From Pokkaliibacter plantistimulans (GTDB lineage Bacteria; Pseudomonadota; Gammaproteobacteria; Pseudomonadales; Balneatricaceae): DNA of 64,000 nt. Position 1 is the first letter of the stretch; each line of letters starts with the position of its first letter. The translations under genes and the position numbers were made by a program. The notes below the pieces were generated by a model. That model worked only from the letters and a program-made list of their open reading frames with translations. It ran no database searches and was not told where the DNA came from. This document shows, one piece after another, positions 1 through 8,515 of this stretch. The stretch covers positions 18,031 through 82,030 of the forward strand of contig NZ_LAPT01000041.1 of the NCBI RefSeq assembly GCF_003194385.1. The letters are read 5' to 3'.

Positions 1-295
1 CCGCAACCGCCTGCATGTGCGGTTGGAATTGGCTCACCACGAGGCCATAAAACAAGCGGTACTGGCCGGACTCGGTGTGGGTTGCCTGTCGGAACTGGCG
101 GTACAGGAAGATCTGCAGAACGGCCGTCTGGTGGATCTGGCCTGGCCAGAGCTGGATCTTAGCAGATCATTGTCGCTGGTCTGGTGGCCGGAGCGTTTCC
201 TCAGCTCACCGGCGCGAGCCCTGATCGACTCACTGGGCCTCACCGCCGCAGTGGAAGCCTGGCAACCACCGACCGGCAAGATCACCATGCTTTAA
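1..295 (+). CDS. LysR-family transcriptional regulator, C-terminal fragment
   Basis: This is the last ~98 codons of a gene cut by the left edge; the frame is open from base 2 to the TAA at 293-295. The residues AIKQAVLAGLGVGCLSELAV are typical of the end of a LysR effector-binding domain, where the glycine-rich loop precedes the closing strands (GRLVDLAWPELDL) and a final helix with a conserved aromatic/proline stretch. LysR proteins bind a small-molecule inducer in this domain and activate nearby, often divergent, genes. The DNA-binding half and the target lie outside the window. The effector cannot be inferred. Confidence 0.85.
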   Translation, partial: RNRLHVRLELAHHEAIKQAVLAGLGVGCLSELAVQEDLQNGRLVDLAWPELDLSRSLSLVWWPERFLSSPARALIDSLGLTAAVEAWQPPTGKITML

Positions 296-320
296 CAGCT
301 GATCACATCTATTTAAACGG

Positions 321-351
321 TTATGCACAACCATTCACAGGGTTATCCACA
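321..351 (+). promoter_or_regulatory. Pair of DnaA-box-like sites
   Basis: TTATGCACA (321-329) and TTATCCACA (343-351) both fit the DnaA-box consensus TTWTNCACA. They lie in the same orientation, 22 bp apart, in an AT-richer spacer upstream of the small secreted-protein gene. No dnaA, dnaN or other origin gene is visible nearby, so any origin function is unsupported. They could titrate DnaA, regulate the next gene, or be fortuitous. Confidence 0.4.
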
Positions 352-384
352 GCCGGCAACCCTGTTTATCTGATGGAGGGACGT

Positions 385-936
385 ATGAAGAAGCCACTTT
401 GGGGCAAACTGGGATTAGGGATGATCATGGCACTGTGCATCTCCGGCAGCTGGGCAGAAACGACAGCCGATCCCAAACCCACCTACAAGGAAATTACCCG
501 CAGTAAAGCCTGGCTGGTGGGCGAGCGGCAGTTCGCCGGTTCGGAAAAGCAGTACTTTGCCACCACCCCGCAGGCCAACGACCCGGGCAAGGGTTCTACC
601 TTCTTCAGTCTGGTGTGTATTCACAGCAAGCCTGACCAGTTGCTGGTGCTGGTGGAAAGCAAGGAGATGCTGACCGAGACCAATGTGCTGTTCAAGGTGC
701 AGTTCGGCAAGGAAGAACGACAGGGTACCCTGCCACTTCGCAAGTTCTCTGACAAAGATCGCAACCTGCACGCGGTGATTCCCACCACCAGCCCGATGCT
801 GGCCGATCTCAAGCGCGCCGACCCCTATTTCGCCATCGGCTATAAGAAAGATGGCAAGGAGATCATCCACGGCTATCTGTCCGCGGGTTCCACCAATGCC
901 ATCAATACCCTGCTGAAAGTCTGCAAGGCGGGTTAA
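385..936 (+). CDS. Small secreted protein of unknown function
   Basis: A 183-residue protein starting at the ATG at 385, chosen because GGAGG lies just upstream (375-379) and because it opens with a classical signal peptide: basic MKK, a hydrophobic core LGLGMIMALCISG, and a likely cleavage after SWA (about residue 24). The mature part is charged, has no membrane segment, and contains two cysteines (in SLVCIHS and near the C-terminus, LLKVCKAG) that could form a disulfide in the periplasm. The sequence around residues 60-110 alternates as in a beta-rich fold. I do not recognise the family. It stands alone between the LysR fragment and the convergent ghrA, and DnaA-box-like sites lie on both sides. 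Confidence 0.8.
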   Translation: MKKPLWGKLGLGMIMALCISGSWAETTADPKPTYKEITRSKAWLVGERQFAGSEKQYFATTPQANDPGKGSTFFSLVCIHSKPDQLLVLVESKEMLTETNVLFKVQFGKEERQGTLPLRKFSDKDRNLHAVIPTTSPMLADLKRADPYFAIGYKKDGKEIIHGYLSAGSTNAINTLLKVCKAG

Positions 937-957
937 ATCTACCTGCGTCACAACCGC

Positions 958-1031
958 TGTGGATGGTTTATACCTGACTGTCCACAGCTACCCACAAGCT
1001 TATCCACATCTTTTCTGCAGCGTTGTCCACC
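958..1031 (+). promoter_or_regulatory. Second cluster of DnaA-box-like sequences
   Basis: A perfect TTATCCACA lies at 1000-1008. Weaker relatives surround it: TGTCCACAG (979-987), TTGTCCACC (1023-1031) and a reverse-oriented TGTGGATGG (958-966). The block sits between the convergent ends of the secreted-protein gene and ghrA, so it is not an obvious promoter. Function unknown. Confidence 0.35.
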
Positions 1032-1072
1032 CTGCCTGTCAGCCAGGTGGCTCCAGTACCTGTTTTCAGGCG

Positions 1073-1990
1073 CTACATTGCCGCCTTGGTGACCAGCCCC
1101 GCCACCGCCTGACCCTGTTGCCACTGGGCCAGCTTGCTGGCGATCTGACTGGTGGCTTCTTCGACCAGCGTGGCCGCCGCGACATGAGGAGTAATGATCA
1201 GTTTCGGGTGTTGCCAGATAGGGTTTTCGGCGGTCAGGGGTTCCTGCGGGAACACGTCCAGCTGAGCGCCGCGCAGATGGCCGCTATCAAGCTGATCAAT
1301 CAGCGCCCGCAGCTCGATCAGATCGCCACGTCCGGCATTGATCACCACCGCGCCTCTGGGTAGCAGAATCAGCGTATCGGCATTCAGCAGGCCGCGCGTT
1401 TCCGGGGTAGAAGGCAGGATGCTGACCAGCACATCAGTGTGCTGCAACAGGTTGGGCAAGGCCGCCATGCCATGGCAGGTGGTGATACCTTCCAGATGCT
1501 TGGGCGTGCGGCTCCAGCCCTGCACCTGATAGCCCAGCTGCGCCAGCACCTGGGCCACATGGCCACCCAGCTCACCCAGCCCCAGCACCGACACTCTCAG
1601 CTCACGGGCACTGCGATAAGGCCAGGATTGCCAGATATTCTGCTCCTGCTGCTGCAGGTAGCGATCAAAATCACGCTGAAAATGCAGAATGCCGTGCAGG
1701 ACATATTCGAGCATCTGCTGCGCCATGCCGGCATCGGTCAGGCGGATCAGCGGCGTACCGGGCGCGATATCATCGCGTTTGTGAAAACGGTCCAGCCCGG
1801 CTCCCAGCGCAAAGATGCCTTTCAGATGAGTGAAGGGAGCAAAAAAGCCGTCCGGCGGATTCCAGGCAGCGACGTATTCGACCTGCTCTGCGTCGACACT
1901 GTGAGGCCAGGCCACGACGTCGAGCGGAAGTTTGAGCTGCAAACTTTCCTGCCAGATTTCACGGTCTGAATCCACGTAAAGATAGAGCAT
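1073..1990 (-). CDS. ghrA: Glyoxylate/hydroxypyruvate reductase A
   Basis: A 305-residue D-isomer-specific 2-hydroxyacid dehydrogenase. GhrA reduces glyoxylate to glycolate and hydroxypyruvate to glycerate with NAD(P)H in the cytoplasm. The nucleotide-binding motif GLGELG is at residues 137-142. The catalytic arginine lies in NAGRGDLI and the catalytic histidine in TPHVAAAT. The length is close to the 312 residues of E. coli GhrA, and the N-terminal half lacks the longer lid seen in phosphoglycerate dehydrogenases. The ATG at 1990 is preceded by a strong GAGGAGG. It stands alone on the minus strand. Another 2-hydroxyacid reductase of the same subfamily is possible, but GhrA is the best match. 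Confidence 0.9.
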   Translation of the reverse strand: MLYLYVDSDREIWQESLQLKLPLDVVAWPHSVDAEQVEYVAAWNPPDGFFAPFTHLKGIFALGAGLDRFHKRDDIAPGTPLIRLTDAGMAQQMLEYVLHGILHFQRDFDRYLQQQEQNIWQSWPYRSARELRVSVLGLGELGGHVAQVLAQLGYQVQGWSRTPKHLEGITTCHGMAALPNLLQHTDVLVSILPSTPETRGLLNADTLILLPRGAVVINAGRGDLIELRALIDQLDSGHLRGAQLDVFPQEPLTAENPIWQHPKLIITPHVAAATLVEEATSQIASKLAQWQQGQAVAGLVTKAAM

Positions 1991-2166
1991 GGATGGCCTC
2001 CTCAGCCTGGGGTAGCAAAAGCAACAAGGGGACGGCTGCCTGGCGCAGAAAAACGCTGCGGGATACCTGAGGCTCGCTCACTCGTGGCCCCATCACCGCC
2101 GTTGCTTCAGAACATGTGCACATTCTCAGCACTTTCGCCTTCGCTGGTGAGATCGTGTGCACGCTC

Positions 2167-2568
2167 TCAGCCGCCGACCTGAGCCGTCCAGTCGTTGAGA
2201 TTATAGTAGTTTGTCACTCTTGCCACCTTATTAGCGCGAATCTCAAAGAAGGCTCCGGCAGGCAGCACATAGCGCTGGCCACTGGCGGCAGGCAGGCCTT
2301 CATCACTGGCCAGATACTCGCCATGCACCACAAACTCAGCGGCAGCACGCTGACCATCAGCAGAGGCCATCACCACGATGTCTGTCAGCTGTTCGCGGTA
2401 ACAGCGGTTCATATGCACCATGAAGTCGGCAAAGGCCGCCTTGCCGACCTGTCGCTGGCCCTGATTGATGTCGTGCACCACCTCATCATCCAGCAGCGCC
2501 AGAAAGGCCTCCATATCGGCAGCATTGAAAGCGGCGTAGTAAGACTGGATCAGTTCCACTGCGGTCAT
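2167..2568 (-). CDS. NTF2-like / SnoaL-type protein
   Basis: A 133-residue protein of the nuclear-transport-factor-2 / ketosteroid-isomerase-like superfamily. It begins MTAVELIQSYYAAFNAADME with the acidic helix and FNAGD-like turn typical of the fold, followed by LLDDEVVHDINQG and a terminal strand set (FFEIRANKVARVTNYYNL). An earlier in-frame start at 2643 exists, but ATG 2568 has AGGAG at the right distance and matches the usual start of the family. Such proteins bind small hydrophobic ligands or act as isomerases or hydrolases; the substrate is unknown here. The gene is monocistronic and divergent from the GNAT gene. Confidence 0.75.
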   Translation of the reverse strand: MTAVELIQSYYAAFNAADMEAFLALLDDEVVHDINQGQRQVGKAAFADFMVHMNRCYREQLTDIVVMASADGQRAAAEFVVHGEYLASDEGLPAASGQRYVLPAGAFFEIRANKVARVTNYYNLNDWTAQVGG

Positions 2569-2751
2569 GGAGAAACTCCTGTTGAAGAAGGGAAGGATAG
2601 CGCCCGATGCCGTTCTGATCGCACTGCAGTTCGCCCCGGGCATCGCACTCTGGCAGACATTCTGCTAGTTTTCCCCTGATCAAGACACCCTGTAAGCGAC
2701 GCGCCGTTGATCTCTGACGTCAGTTCGGAGCCGGCCAGTGAGGACCCAACC

Positions 2752-3423
2752 ATGTCTCAGGACGCTGCCGGACCTGCTTCCTTCAGCTCCCCCCACCTCC
2801 CGCCAGCCCCTGTCGGCGTGGAGATTATCAGCCTCAACGGCCACGCCATTCAGCCTTATATTAATGATCTGGCGCGTCTGCGTATCGAGGTGTTCCGCGC
2901 CTTTCCCTACCTCTACGATGGCGATCTGGCCTACGAGGCCGACTATATCGCCACCTATGCCAACAGTGCTGACAGCCTGTTCGTCCTGGCCATACACCGC
3001 GATCAGCAGGGCCAGCCGCAGGTAGTGGGGGTCGCTACCGGGCTGCCCATGAGTGATGAGACCGTCGAGTTTCGCCGCCCCTTTGACCAGCAGGGCTGGC
3101 CATCGGAGCAGATCTTCTATTTCGGTGAATCGGTACTGCTGCCCGCTTTCCGCGGTCAGGGGCTGGGCGTACGCTTCTTTGCAGAGCGCGAAGCCTATGC
3201 CCGTCGTCTCGGTCGCTTCCGCTGGTGTGCGTTCTGCGCCGTGCAGCGCGCCGCTGACCATCCGCGCCGCCCACCAGACTATCAGCCACTGGATGCTTTC
3301 TGGCAGCATCGTGGCTACCGCGCCTATCCGACCCTGACCACCGAATACATCTGGCGTGATATCGATGAGGCGCATGAATCCCCCAAACCCATGTCCTTCT
3401 GGCTCAAGGAGTTACAGCGATGA
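2752..3423 (+). CDS. GNAT-family N-acetyltransferase
   Basis: A 223-residue acetyltransferase. The acetyl-CoA-binding P-loop is in SVLLPAFRGQGLGVRFF (R/Q-x-x-G-x-G/A as RGQGLG), preceded by the conserved beta-strand FYFGES. The C-terminal tail (YIWRDID, KPMSFWLKEL) is the part seen in GNATs that sit beside C-N hydrolases. The start at ATG 2752 was preferred to an upstream TTG at 2707. Its stop overlaps the start of the following hydrolase (ATGA, 3420-3423), so the two are translationally coupled and probably act in one pathway. The substrate is unknown; an amine or amino-acid derivative is a reasonable inference. Confidence 0.8.
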   Translation: MSQDAAGPASFSSPHLPPAPVGVEIISLNGHAIQPYINDLARLRIEVFRAFPYLYDGDLAYEADYIATYANSADSLFVLAIHRDQQGQPQVVGVATGLPMSDETVEFRRPFDQQGWPSEQIFYFGESVLLPAFRGQGLGVRFFAEREAYARRLGRFRWCAFCAVQRAADHPRRPPDYQPLDAFWQHRGYRAYPTLTTEYIWRDIDEAHESPKPMSFWLKELQR

Positions 3424-4298
3424 TCCGTCTGGCCGCCTGCCAATACGACATTGAACTTTATGAACAGTGGGACGACTACGCCGAGCATCTGCAGCAGCTG
3501 GTGGAAGAGGCGGTCGATCAGGGTGCACAGCTGCTGCTGTTACCGGAGTACGCGGGCATGGTACTGACCGGCCAGTTGCCTGCCGCCGTGCGCAGTGACC
3601 TGCATGCATCCATCGCCGCCATGCAGACGCTGATTCCACGCTGGCTGAGCCTGTGCAAATCACTGGCACGTCAGCATGGTGTGTATCTGGTGCCCGGTTC
3701 AGCACCGGTGCGCGATGCCGATGGCTGCTATCGCAACCGCAGCTGGCTGTTCGGCCCGGAAGGTCTGGTCGGCACTCAGGACAAGCTGATCATGACCCGC
3801 TTCGAGCGGGAGCAATGGCACATTGACGCCGGTAGCGGTGGTCTGCAGGTATTTGAAACCGGCCTTGGCCGCATTGGCATTCTGATCTGTTACGACAATG
3901 AATTCCCCATGCTGGCGCGCGGTCTGGCGGAACAGGGTGCCGATCTGATCCTGGCGCCCAGCTGCACCGATACCGAAGCAGGCTATCATCGGGTGCGCAT
4001 TGGCTGTCAGGCCCGGGCACTGGAAAACCAGATCGCGGTGCTGCAATCGCCGACCGTGGGCTTTGCCGACTGGTCACCGGCGGTGGACGAAAACCGGGGC
4101 CGTGCCGGATTGTTTGTGCCGCCCGATTACGGCCTGCCTGCCGACGGTGTGCTGGCGCTCAGCAGCCAGCTCAATCCACCCAACAGTGAATGGCTGCTGG
4201 TTGATCTGGATCTGGAGGCACTGCGCAAGGTACGCAGTGAAGGACAGGTCATGACTCGCCGTGACTGGCCGGAACAGTTTCTGTCTCAGGGCAACTAA
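3420..4298 (+). CDS. Carbon-nitrogen hydrolase (nitrilase superfamily)
   Basis: A 292-residue nitrilase-superfamily amidase. The catalytic Glu-Lys-Cys triad is visible as E43 (LLLLPEYAG), K122 (DKLIMTRFE) and C157 (GILICYDNEFP). These enzymes hydrolyse amides or N-acyl bonds through a cysteine thioester. Many members close to GNAT genes are annotated as omega-amidase or N-carbamoylputrescine amidase-like. The four-base overlap with the preceding acetyltransferase indicates co-translation. One possibility is that the acetyltransferase makes and the hydrolase breaks an N-acyl compound, but nothing in the sequence fixes the substrate. Confidence 0.85.
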   Translation: MIRLAACQYDIELYEQWDDYAEHLQQLVEEAVDQGAQLLLLPEYAGMVLTGQLPAAVRSDLHASIAAMQTLIPRWLSLCKSLARQHGVYLVPGSAPVRDADGCYRNRSWLFGPEGLVGTQDKLIMTRFEREQWHIDAGSGGLQVFETGLGRIGILICYDNEFPMLARGLAEQGADLILAPSCTDTEAGYHRVRIGCQARALENQIAVLQSPTVGFADWSPAVDENRGRAGLFVPPDYGLPADGVLALSSQLNPPNSEWLLVDLDLEALRKVRSEGQVMTRRDWPEQFLSQGN

Positions 4299-4529
4299 GA
4301 TCGTTAGCGCGTTCTAAGGCCACAATCGACGGCTTATTTCTGTCTCTGACCTGCCGCACTGAAACTTTTCGAGGCAATTTGCAGCGGCGCCGTCAGGAAC
4401 TCTGTTGCCAGTCGCCTCTCCAACAGAGAACATCAGCACACTGGCGGGCCGTGGCTCGCTGTGCTGCTTCTGCCAGCCAGCGCACCAGGTGTCAGCCGCT
4501 GGCAGACCGCCGTCATCATTACTCACAGG

Positions 4530-6305
4530 ATGTCTATGACCGCCACTTCCCCTGCTGCCGGAGCAGCCAACGACCCGTTACGTACCGGTCACTATCGCAG
4601 TTTTCTTGGAAAAACCTGGGCCCTGACCAAGCCTTACTGGCAATCGGAAGAAAAGTGGCAGGCCTGGGGCCTGCTGCTGGTGATCATTGCCCTGTCGCTG
4701 GGGGGCGTCTACCTCTCGGTCTGGTTCAACCAGTGGTACAACGATTTCTACAACACTCTGCAAAACAAGGATGCGCCGGGCTTCTGGCTGCAGATCAGCA
4801 GATTCTGTCCGGTTGCCCTCATCTACATTGTGGTGGCGGTGGCGAACTACTACCTGTCCAGCATGTTGCAGATTCGCTGGCGACGCTGGCTGACCGATGT
4901 CTATTTTGAGCGCTGGCTGAAGGGCCGTGCCTATTACCTGCTGGAAGTCAGCCGCGATGATACCGATAACCCCGACCAGCGTATCGCCGAGGATATCGAC
5001 AGCTTTACCACCAGTACCCTGAGCATCAGCCTGGGTCTGCTGAGTAACCTTGTCAGCCTGTTCAGCTTTGTCTTTATTCTCTGGGGCCTGTCCGGCCCTC
5101 TGTCCTTCACCGTGGCGGGTCACGCCGTCAGCATTCCCGGTTATATGGTGTGGGTCGCCTTGCTGTATGCCATCGCCGGTAGCTGGCTGACCCATCGTGT
5201 TGGCCGCAAACTGATCAAGCTGAATTTTGACCAGCAGCGCTACGAAGCCAATATGCGTTTCGCCATGGTCCGTGCCCGCGAGAACAGTGAACGTATCGCA
5301 CTGTATCAGGGCGAAGAGCAGGAACAGCGCAACCTCAGGCAACGCTTCCATGCGGTCTGGAGTAACTTCTGGTCCATCATGCGGGTACAGAAGAATCTGA
5401 CCGCCTTCACCTCTGCCTATGGCCAGATCGCTATTATTTTCCCGCTGGTGGTCGCCGCACCACGCTATTTTGGCGGCGCCATCCAGCTCGGCGGGTTAAT
5501 GCAGATCAGCAGTGCCTTTGGGCAGGTTCAGGGCGCACTCAGCTGGCTGGTGGATTCTTACAGTGCACTGGCAAGATGGCGCTCGGTAGTAGATCGACTG
5601 ACCACCTTCAATGACCGTCTGGACAGTATCGATGCCCTGCATCAGCACTCGAATCGTACCCAGCTGCAGCAGGGAGGAGGCATCAGTATTCGAGATACCC
5701 AACTGCGTCTGCCCAATGAGAAGGTACTGCTGAACATTGCCAGCCTGACCCTGGAACCGGGCCAGCACACTCTGATCAACGCCCCCTCAGGCAGCGGCAA
5801 AAGCGTGCTGCTCCGTATGCTGGCTGGCATCTGGCCGTGGTGGACGGGTCAGGTTCAGCGCCCGGAGAACGTCATGTTCCTGCCGCAACTGCCCTATCTG
5901 CCCATCGATACCCTGAGGCAGGCGCTGGCCTATCCACAGGCCGCGGAAGACTTTGATGATCAGCGTTATCAACAGGTGCTGCAGCTGTGCAAGCTGGAGC
6001 CGTTTATCGGGATGCTGGATGAGAGCCGTCACTGGGCCCAGTCCATGTCACCGGGCGAACAGCAACGGGTGGCTATTGCCCGTGCCCTGCTGAAAAAACC
6101 GCAGTGGCTATTCCTTGATGAGGCGACGTCAGCACTGGATATAGGCAGCGAGCAGCAGCTGTATCAGGTGCTGCGCCAGCAACTGCCCGACACCACCCTG
6201 GTCAGCATTGCTCACCGCACTACGCTGCGTGCATTCCACCAGCAGGAATGGCAACTGGCCGAGGGCCGCCTGCAGGCCATTGAACCGCAGGCACTCCCCG
6301 TCTGA
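4530..6305 (+). CDS. SbmA/YddA-type ABC transporter, fused permease-ATPase
   Basis: A ~591-residue half-transporter with an SbmA/BacA-like membrane domain (about residues 20-330) followed by an ATP-binding domain. Walker A is NAPSGSGKS (about residue 417), the signature is MSPGEQQR, and Walker B is WLFLDEATSALD. The motif around FNQWYNDFYNTLQ in the membrane part is characteristic of the YddA/vitamin B12-bleomycin-type family. It should work as a homodimer in the inner membrane; E. coli YddA has no firm substrate. The start at 4530 (MSMTAT) or the next ATG at 4536 is more plausible than 4461. The gene is followed by a strong hairpin. About 230 bp upstream (4299-4529) hold no recognisable feature. 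Confidence 0.85.
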   Translation: MSMTATSPAAGAANDPLRTGHYRSFLGKTWALTKPYWQSEEKWQAWGLLLVIIALSLGGVYLSVWFNQWYNDFYNTLQNKDAPGFWLQISRFCPVALIYIVVAVANYYLSSMLQIRWRRWLTDVYFERWLKGRAYYLLEVSRDDTDNPDQRIAEDIDSFTTSTLSISLGLLSNLVSLFSFVFILWGLSGPLSFTVAGHAVSIPGYMVWVALLYAIAGSWLTHRVGRKLIKLNFDQQRYEANMRFAMVRARENSERIALYQGEEQEQRNLRQRFHAVWSNFWSIMRVQKNLTAFTSAYGQIAIIFPLVVAAPRYFGGAIQLGGLMQISSAFGQVQGALSWLVDSYSALARWRSVVDRLTTFNDRLDSIDALHQHSNRTQLQQGGGISIRDTQLRLPNEKVLLNIASLTLEPGQHTLINAPSGSGKSVLLRMLAGIWPWWTGQVQRPENVMFLPQLPYLPIDTLRQALAYPQAAEDFDDQRYQQVLQLCKLEPFIGMLDESRHWAQSMSPGEQQRVAIARALLKKPQWLFLDEATSALDIGSEQQLYQVLRQQLPDTTLVSIAHRTTLRAFHQQEWQLAEGRLQAIEPQALPV

Positions 6306-6318
6306 CAGTGCTGAGCCG

Positions 6319-6356
6319 ACCTGACATTGCCGGGACACTACCCGGTAATGTCAGGT
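6319..6356. terminator. Long hairpin between convergent genes
   Basis: A 16-base stem (6319-6334 with 6341-6356; one G-T wobble) closes a six-base loop. It begins 14 bases after the YddA-like gene and covers the stop codon of the convergent gene that ends at 6351. No clear T-run follows on either side, so it may act as a rho-independent terminator of low efficiency, an mRNA 3' stabiliser or a transcription block between converging units. Confidence 0.5.
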
Positions 6357-7169
6357 CACTGCCAGCAGGTGATACAGCTCCACCTGTGGATGGCGAAAGA
6401 AGCTCTCCTCCCACGGACTCTTGGCAATAAAGGCATCGCGCAGCGGCGCAAACAGCGGATGATCGTGCGGCACCTGATGGGCCAGCAACGAGCACAGCTG
6501 GGCCTCGGCACTGATGGCAGCCAGATCCTGCAGCCGGTGACGACGATCAATGACGAACTGACAGTGATGATCACGGCGCAGCAACTGTGCCTTGAAACTG
6601 TGGGGGTAGGTCACGCAGAACAGATGATCATCTTCGCAGGACAGGAACGCCATCACGGTAGTGTGGGGCTGTGACAGCGCCCGGGTGATCATCACGCCGA
6701 TCTTGTTATCGGTTTCACGCACATCGGGAAAGGGCACAGAGGTCAGAGGAGTCAGGGGTAACACCTGCTCCGCTCTGGCATCGTGCGGATGCTCATAGCC
6801 AAGGGCACGGTAGCTGCTGACAATCCTGCCGCTGTACCACAGCTCATAGTCAATGGGGGTGACGATCACCCGCCGCTTGCCGACATGCTCCACCAGCCCC
6901 TTGTAGGACGTACGGTGCACGCCCAGATCTGCATCGTATTCTGCCACCCCGGTGCGATCATCCAGATGCACCGTCAGACGCTGATCCACCTGTAACGCAT
7001 GGGCTTCGCTGAAGACCAGCGTCAGGCTGTTGTCGCTGTGCAGCTCCACACCGCACAGGGCTATCCAGGGTTCGGTGATGGCATCGCCGCCACTGGGGTC
7101 GAGATACGCCGCTACCACGCCCGGCAGCGAAGTGCCGAGATAATCCTGCAAACTCAGGGTATTGCCCAT
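6351..7169 (-). CDS. PilZ-like / flavin split-barrel two-part protein next to siaABCD
   Basis: A 272-residue soluble protein. The first ~130 residues resemble a beta-barrel of PilZ/YcgR-N type (DQRLTVHLDD, RVIVTPIDYELWYSGRIV), but the canonical PilZ RxxxR and D/NxSxxG motifs are not evident. The second half (KIGVMITRALS, FLSCEDDHLFCVTYPHSFK, ISAEAQLCSLL, HPQVELYHLL) looks like a pyridoxamine-phosphate-oxidase-like FMN split barrel. ATG 7169, with GGGGA upstream, was chosen over a TTG at 7208. It lies 82 bp downstream of siaD on the same strand and may be its transcriptional companion. The assignment is by eye and tentative. Confidence 0.55.
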   Translation of the reverse strand: MGNTLSLQDYLGTSLPGVVAAYLDPSGGDAITEPWIALCGVELHSDNSLTLVFSEAHALQVDQRLTVHLDDRTGVAEYDADLGVHRTSYKGLVEHVGKRRVIVTPIDYELWYSGRIVSSYRALGYEHPHDARAEQVLPLTPLTSVPFPDVRETDNKIGVMITRALSQPHTTVMAFLSCEDDHLFCVTYPHSFKAQLLRRDHHCQFVIDRRHRLQDLAAISAEAQLCSLLAHQVPHDHPLFAPLRDAFIAKSPWEESFFRHPQVELYHLLAVT

Positions 7170-7251
7170 TGCCGCATCCCCATGAACACCATCATTCAGA
7201 CTGATCAAGCCAAGCCCAATGAGTGTAGTTCAGCGTTCCGGCAACGGCGAA

Positions 7252-8037
7252 TCAGGCCCGCAGCATGCGGTTGCGGCCGGTCTGTTTGGCTTCGTAGAGG
7301 GCGTTATCGGCGCGATTGAGCACCGCATCCAGTGGTTCACCCGGCCGGAAGAAACTGACGCCGAGGCTGACGGTGACAGACAGGCTGATACCGGCAATAT
7401 CAATACTGGCACCGCTGATATGACGCTGCAGCTGGTCAAACAGCTGCAGGCAGCGGGTGTCGTCCTGATTGGCCACCAGCAGCAGAAACTCTTCGCCGCC
7501 CCAGCGGCCACAGATGCCCAGCTCATCGACCTGCTGCTGCATCATCTGCCCGAGCCGCATCAGCACTTCGTCGCCGACCTGATGGCCATAGCTGTCGTTG
7601 ACCTGTTTGAAGTAATCGACGTCGAGCATCGTCACTGCAAAACCATGCTGGCTCTTGTTGCTGTTCTCGACTTCGTCTTCCAGACGACGCATCAGCATAC
7701 GGCGATTGGGCAGATCGGTGAGAGGATCAAGGAAGGAAGCCTCTTCGAGGGCCAGGTTCATATCGCGCAGCATGCGCTGATAGCGGTCGGAAATACGGGT
7801 GATCTTTTCCAGCTGGCGCAGCTGCTTGTCGAAACGGGCGCTGAGACTGTGCTCGCGCCGCATCATCATCGCCTGATAGGAGTCAGACAGCTGGGTGATA
7901 CGCTCCACCCGCGCCCACTGTTCCTCATTCAGGCGCCATAATTGCGCCAGTGCTTCACGCAGGGGGTGACCCTGATACTGCTTGTCATCCAGCAGCATCT
8001 GGATGCGTTTTTCCAGGGCACCTGGATCGACTTTCAT
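7252..8037 (-). CDS. siaD: Diguanylate cyclase SiaD
   Basis: A 261-residue GGDEF protein that makes c-di-GMP from two GTP. Residues 1-100 form a helical/coiled-coil region with no membrane segment; the catalytic domain starts at DPLTDLPNRR (about 104-113) and has GGEEF at 180-184. The place of the inhibitory I-site (RxxD, nine residues before GGEEF) reads DELG, so classical product inhibition is probably absent. In P. aeruginosa, SiaD is activated by binding unphosphorylated SiaC and drives aggregation and biofilm formation. The start codon shares one base with the siaC stop, giving tight coupling. Order and strand match siaABCD exactly. Confidence 0.93.
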   Translation of the reverse strand: MKVDPGALEKRIQMLLDDKQYQGHPLREALAQLWRLNEEQWARVERITQLSDSYQAMMMRREHSLSARFDKQLRQLEKITRISDRYQRMLRDMNLALEEASFLDPLTDLPNRRMLMRRLEDEVENSNKSQHGFAVTMLDVDYFKQVNDSYGHQVGDEVLMRLGQMMQQQVDELGICGRWGGEEFLLLVANQDDTRCLQLFDQLQRHISGASIDIAGISLSVTVSLGVSFFRPGEPLDAVLNRADNALYEAKQTGRNRMLRA

Positions 8038-8411
8038 TAACGGCCTACGATTTCAAAGGGAAAGGTGCAATCTTCCTTGAATTCTTCGGCCAGTTCCGCG
8101 ACCCGTTCATTGTCTTCGTCATAATACCAGCGGGTGACGACGTCACGGCCACGGCCATGGGCGTCTTCCAGCAGGTCAAAGATGTCCATCATGGCCTTGA
8201 TGCTGCTGGTATTGAGATACAGCAGCTCCAGCTCCAGCCGCAGCGGACGGTCAGTGTCGGTCAGGTACTGTTCCACCCAGGTGATGACCTGACCGAACAT
8301 CTCGAAGGAGTTCTCGGGATAGGAATCGCCCTGCATCGCCAGCACCCCATCATTCCAGCTGGCATGGATGCTCGGTGTGGATTGACTACCAGGTATAGTC
8401 AGATCGCTCAT
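8037..8411 (-). CDS. siaC: SiaC, phospho-switch partner of the diguanylate cyclase
   Basis: A 124-residue DUF1987-type protein with an anti-anti-sigma-like fold. The segment YLNTSSIKAMMDIFDLLE carries threonine at position 68, the same number as the residue reported to be phosphorylated by SiaB and dephosphorylated by SiaA in P. aeruginosa. Unphosphorylated SiaC binds and activates SiaD. The gene overlaps siaD by one base and lies 104 bp after siaB. Only a weak ribosome-binding site (GAG) precedes it. Confidence 0.93.
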   Translation of the reverse strand: MSDLTIPGSQSTPSIHASWNDGVLAMQGDSYPENSFEMFGQVITWVEQYLTDTDRPLRLELELLYLNTSSIKAMMDIFDLLEDAHGRGRDVVTRWYYDEDNERVAELAEEFKEDCTFPFEIVGR

Positions 8412-8515
8412 CGTTACTTACTCATACGTCATTCGTGTGTCGATCCCCTGTCACTCGGTGACGGTATCAAAGGGGGATCACTTCCGGGTGTGGCTGCCGC
8501 TATCGGCGAATACCG

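Noticed and set aside
415..951. An open frame of 178 codons antisense to the secreted-protein gene
   Set aside because: The plus-strand gene has a good ribosome-binding site and a signal peptide; the antisense frame has neither.
321..1031. A chromosomal replication origin
   Set aside because: DnaA boxes are present, but no dnaA, dnaN, rpmH or gidA-type neighbours and no AT-rich unwinding element of the usual kind were found.
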